Part shown: in pieces, positions 60,983-64,000 of the stretch
Layout of the letters: the number at the start of each line of letters is the position of its first letter
Numbering within the stretch: the stretch's first letter is position 1
DNA from: Lacibacter sediminis
GTDB lineage: Bacteria > Bacteroidota > Bacteroidia > Chitinophagales > Chitinophagaceae
Length of the DNA stretch: 64,000 bases
Direction of reading: 5' to 3'
NCBI RefSeq assembly: GCF_014168535.1
Contig: NZ_CP060007.1
Span: 372,001-436,000 of the forward strand
Notes under the pieces: generated by a model
Told to the model about the DNA's origin: nothing
The model's input: only the letters and a program-made list of their open reading frames with translations
The model's database searches: none
Position numbers and translations under genes: made by a program

Positions 60983-61702
60983 ATGACCATAAAAAAATTA
61001 TCAATCGTAATACCTGCTTATAATGAAGAGGCTACGATTCACAAAATTTTAGAAAAAGTGAACAAGGTTCAGCTGCTGGATAATATCTGTAAAGAAGTAA
61101 TCATTGTAAATGATTGCAGCAGCGATGGTACGCAAATACGGTTGGAGGAATTAAAGCATCAGTTCGGTGATATGCCACTGCAGTTATTCAATCATACTGT
61201 TAACCAAGGCAAAGGTGCCGCTTTGCATACAGGTATAGCAAAAGCCACCGGTGAGGTAGTAGTGATACAGGATGCTGATCTTGAATATGATCCGGAAGAG
61301 TATAATATTTTGTTGAAACCATTTCTTGATGGGTTTGCCGACGTGGTGTATGGCAGCCGTTTCATGGGAGGCAATGCACACCGGATTCTTTTTTTCTGGC
61401 ACAGCATCGGTAATAAAGTACTGACTTTTTTGAGCAATATGCTTACAAACCTGAACCTTACTGATATGGAAACCTGTTACAAAATGTTTAAACGTGAGGT
61501 GATACAGGGGCTTGACCTGAAGGAAAAACGGTTTGGCTTTGAACCTGAAGTAACGGCAAAAATTGCACGGATCAAAAACATCCGTATTTACGAGGTGGGC
61601 ATCAGTTACTATGGCCGCACGTTTGAAGAAGGAAAAAAGATCGGCTGGAGGGATGGGTTCAGAGCGATTTACTGCATCCTGAAATATAAACTTGTAAAAT
61701 AA
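60983..61702 (+). CDS. Glycosyltransferase family 2, dolichyl/polyprenyl-phosphate sugar synthase-like
   Basis: 239 residues. [26 protein letters not shown] and [14 protein letters not shown] (DxD site) match the DPM1/ArnC-like branch that charges polyprenyl phosphate with a sugar. There is no C-terminal membrane anchor. The next gene encodes a large multi-membrane protein that could use such a donor outside the membrane. Confidence 0.88.
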   Translation: MTIKKLSIVIPAYNEEATIHKILEKVNKVQLLDNICKEVIIVNDCSSDGTQIRLEELKHQFGDMPLQLFNHTVNQGKGAALHTGIAKATGEVVVIQDADLEYDPEEYNILLKPFLDGFADVVYGSRFMGGNAHRILFFWHSIGNKVLTFLSNMLTNLNLTDMETCYKMFKREVIQGLDLKEKRFGFEPEVTAKIARIKNIRIYEVGISYYGRTFEEGKKIGWRDGFRAIYCILKYKLVK

Positions 61703-61706
61703 GCGC

Positions 61707-63302
61707 ATGCCTGCTACTGCTTACACCAACTATTTTTACCGGTTTGCTGCTGTTTGGTTACTGGCATTATTTGCCGGTTCTGTGTACAGCCCGCCATCTT
61801 TTATCTCTGATCCGGGTTTAGGATTTCTTGATCTTATCAACTTTTCAGAGGGTGGCCGATTTCAATATCACCGAATGCCTTCCATTGAAAATATTTATCA
61901 ATGTGTGGAAGAACGTACCACCTGGTGGAGTCCCGGTCAATGGTTTTTTGTATACCTGTTTATGTTACTGAGGTTGCCATTGGGAATCGCTATCAGTTTA
62001 ACTGTGTTGGTATCGGCGTGGATAGGCGTTACAGGTTGGCTTAAACTTTATCGTCGTTTTCAATTCAACGAAAAAGTGGTTTTATATGCAGGGTTACTTA
62101 TCATTTTTTCCAGATATCTTTTTTCTGCTTTCCAGATTTACCCCGGTGCAAATATTCTTGAGTTTGCGGCTGCCCCCTGGCTGCTTTTGCTTTGGTTTAA
62201 ATTGGAACAGAAACCTGTGTTGATCCGGGCATTGTGTTTATTACCGATGTTGATCGGTTCTTATTTTATAAAAAGCAGCATGCTTATTTTCTGGCTGGGA
62301 GTTATTGGCAGTTGTGTATCTGTTTTTCAATTAAAACAACTATCAATCTTTCGCCTTGCAGTGCTGGCGATTGTTTTTTTTACCGGAAAATATTGCTGCG
62401 ATCTTTTGTTTACCGGGGGCGGTCTCACTCCGTTTAATTCGGACTCAACATGGATTGAGCTGGGAGCGAATAATATGATTCTTCTTCAACGATTCCTGTT
62501 TACTTTAAATGGACCCCTGCTTGCATCTATCGGGCTCGATGATTACGTTAACTATTTTTTGCAGAAACCAGGCAGCGTTATTTTTCCTGATGGTCATATC
62601 GCCATGCTGCTTATTTATGTTGGAGTACTTTTCTTTTTTGTTTTACTGATCCGTTATTTCCTGCAACAGCGGTTTAAGCTGAATGAGCGCTACCGAGACA
62701 TTGTTGTTGCTGTTGCCGGAGTATTTATTGCATTTTTTCTTTACACGTTTGTCAGTGGTAAAAATATTAATGCCTACGAGGAGTCGAGACATTTCCGGCT
62801 GGCAGGGTTATTTTTATTGCCATTGGTTGTGCAATATGTTGAACAAAGGGTAAAGAAGTTTTTCATCGTGATACCGGTATTGATGTTTGTGTATGCCGGT
62901 TTATCATCGGCCAATAAACTTAACAGCACCAAAGTACTTTCGCCGAAATACAGAGTGCCGCTTGGTGAGATCAATTCGCAGGCCGACCTGGAAATTTTTC
63001 ATGCTGCTGAAAAAAAAAGTGATTTTACCTATGTTATTCATTCCGGGTTGAAATATGATCTGGATCATTGTAAAACGATCTATAACCAGGATGATTTCAT
63101 TTCGCTTGAAGTTATCAGAGCGAGACCTAAATCAGTTGTTAACAATAAAACAATTGTGTTTCTGTTGCCCGAACGTTTTGCCGGTAATGGCAAACGGGAT
63201 GCAATACTGGCCAATTTTACTGCAGGTAATAAACAACAGGCCCCGGTTGCTGAGATCCGGAAGCTCAATAACTGGGAACTGATCACTGTTAAGTATTTTT
63301 AA
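61707..63302 (+). CDS. Multi-pass membrane protein, possible GT-C glycosyltransferase
   Basis: 531 residues with about ten transmembrane segments (first about 10-28, then pairs through about residue 400) and a soluble C-terminal domain (about 410-531). I recognise no signature motif. The topology, size, and position 4 nt after a polyprenyl-phosphate sugar synthase-like gene suggest a GT-C transferase that adds the sugar in the periplasm, or a polymerase; this is inference. Confidence 0.7.
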   Translation: MPATAYTNYFYRFAAVWLLALFAGSVYSPPSFISDPGLGFLDLINFSEGGRFQYHRMPSIENIYQCVEERTTWWSPGQWFFVYLFMLLRLPLGIAISLTVLVSAWIGVTGWLKLYRRFQFNEKVVLYAGLLIIFSRYLFSAFQIYPGANILEFAAAPWLLLLWFKLEQKPVLIRALCLLPMLIGSYFIKSSMLIFWLGVIGSCVSVFQLKQLSIFRLAVLAIVFFTGKYCCDLLFTGGGLTPFNSDSTWIELGANNMILLQRFLFTLNGPLLASIGLDDYVNYFLQKPGSVIFPDGHIAMLLIYVGVLFFFVLLIRYFLQQRFKLNERYRDIVVAVAGVFIAFFLYTFVSGKNINAYEESRHFRLAGLFLLPLVVQYVEQRVKKFFIVIPVLMFVYAGLSSANKLNSTKVLSPKYRVPLGEINSQADLEIFHAAEKKSDFTYVIHSGLKYDLDHCKTIYNQDDFISLEVIRARPKSVVNNKTIVFLLPERFAGNGKRDAILANFTAGNKQQAPVAEIRKLNNWELITVKYF

Positions 63303-63309
63303 AAAAGTA

Positions 63310-64000
63310 ATGGCTACACCCAAAATATCCATCATTATCCCTGTTTATAATGCCGCAGGGTATATTGAACAATGTATCCGTTCGGTTATGACGCAAACCA
63401 TAAAGGATATCGAGATCATAGCCGTGAACGATGGATCAACCGATGAGAGTAAAGAAATGCTCGATAGACTTGCAGCAACTGATGAGCGCTTGCTTGTGTT
63501 TCATCAAAGCAACAAAGGCGTAAGTGCCACCCGCAATTTTGGCTTGCAACAGGCAACAGGGAGTTATATTGGTTTTTGTGATGCTGATGACTGGATGGAA
63601 CCCGACATGCTCCAAGAATTATACAACGCCATCACCCTGCAAAACTGCGAGTGGGCCATTTGTAATGTAAACATGCATAAAGAAGGTCAGCCATTAAAAG
63701 TGCGTTTGCAGTTGAAGGATGAGGTGATGGATGTGGCTGATGACCGTACAGGGTTATTACATGGTCTTATGCGTTTTTACTATGATTATGCTAACTGGAA
63801 CAAACTGTTCAGCGCTGCGATTATCCGTAAATATCAACTTGGTTTCCGTGAGGATATGAGTATTTGGGAAGACCTGCTCTTTAACCTGCAATACCTGCAT
63901 TATGTAAACAGAGTAGCAGTAGTGGCAAAGCCGCTATACAATTACCGCATTCTTCCCACATCTCTTTACAGCGGGCAGTCGAAAGACAGGGTGCCGCAAT
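63310..64000 (+). CDS. Glycosyltransferase family 2, C-terminus cut by window end
   Basis: The ATG at 63310 opens a frame still running at 64000 (230 residues visible). SIIIPVYNAAGYIEQCIRSV, VNDGSTDES and GFCDADDWMEPDM give the nucleotide-binding and DxD-like motifs of GT2 enzymes. The 3' end is outside the window. It starts 7 nt after the membrane protein gene, so it belongs to the same operon. Confidence 0.92.
   Translation, partial: MATPKISIIIPVYNAAGYIEQCIRSVMTQTIKDIEIIAVNDGSTDESKEMLDRLAATDERLLVFHQSNKGVSATRNFGLQQATGSYIGFCDADDWMEPDMLQELYNAITLQNCEWAICNVNMHKEGQPLKVRLQLKDEVMDVADDRTGLLHGLMRFYYDYANWNKLFSAAIIRKYQLGFREDMSIWEDLLFNLQYLHYVNRVAVVAKPLYNYRILPTSLYSGQSKDRVPQ

Overview
The window reads as the chromosome of a Bacteroidota bacterium, most likely Chitinophagaceae-like. 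Supporting signs are moderate GC, starts preceded by A-rich leaders rather than Shine-Dalgarno sequences, TAnnTTTG-type -7 promoter boxes, a TonB receptor with a carboxypeptidase-like N-terminal domain, DUF2490 and WG-repeat proteins, and a UpxY-type antiterminator heading a polysaccharide locus. The genus cannot be fixed from the sequence alone.

Layout. 1-13.9 kb is mostly housekeeping and scavenging: the C-terminal part of a fused acyl-CoA mutase (IcmF type), a WG-repeat protein, a lipoprotein amidase, a GH63 enzyme, a sulfatase, a DUF72 protein and an amidohydrolase. It ends with a UmuC/UmuD-like pair, in which UmuD lacks both catalytic residues, a 2H phosphoesterase-like protein, a PA0069-type radical SAM protein and a Dabb protein.

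13.95-22.9 kb is the unusual part, an RNA-centred island on the + strand. A promoter and three small ORF-terminator units lead into a dense array of about a dozen tRNA genes plus tRNA-like elements (14.69-16.01 kb). Several carry insertions, an extended anticodon arm, C33, or a missing T arm. Then come a very basic unknown protein, a YkuK-type RNase H-fold protein and a BCS1-like membrane AAA ATPase. A second tRNA-like locus follows (18.55-18.84 kb), in which 3' halves (T arm plus acceptor 3' strand) lie directly upstream of the 5' halves they pair with, an arrangement like permuted tRNA genes. After this come a highly structured non-coding stretch, an SPFH/slipin protein, a PD-(D/E)xK-like protein and the RNA ligase RtcB, closed by a strong terminator. 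I read this as a candidate RNA repair or tRNA-maintenance system. The SPFH-RtcB-tRNA-like association has been noted in comparative genomics (Burroughs and Aravind). The long array of aberrant tRNAs, the permuted order and the YkuK/AAA/basic-protein set look new to me.

22.9-36.6 kb returns to ordinary genes: an ECF sigma/anti-sigma pair, an alpha/beta hydrolase, an Asp/Glu racemase-like protein, an M1 peptidase, DUF2490, a metallophosphoesterase, a TonB receptor, a kinase-RapZ fusion with a MurU-like nucleotidyltransferase (probable amino-sugar recycling), and a multi-membrane acyltransferase.

36.6-64 kb is an exopolysaccharide/O-antigen locus running + throughout. It starts with a promoter-smORF-terminator leader, UpxY, Wza-like and Wzc-like export proteins. 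It continues with two glutamine-dependent amidotransferases, a sugar dehydrogenase/acetyltransferase/aminotransferase trio for an amino sugar, an ABC exporter (Wzm/Wzt), a WbqC protein, two propeller glycosidase-like paralogues, many glycosyltransferases, FkbM methyltransferases and a large membrane protein. The last glycosyltransferase is cut by the window end.
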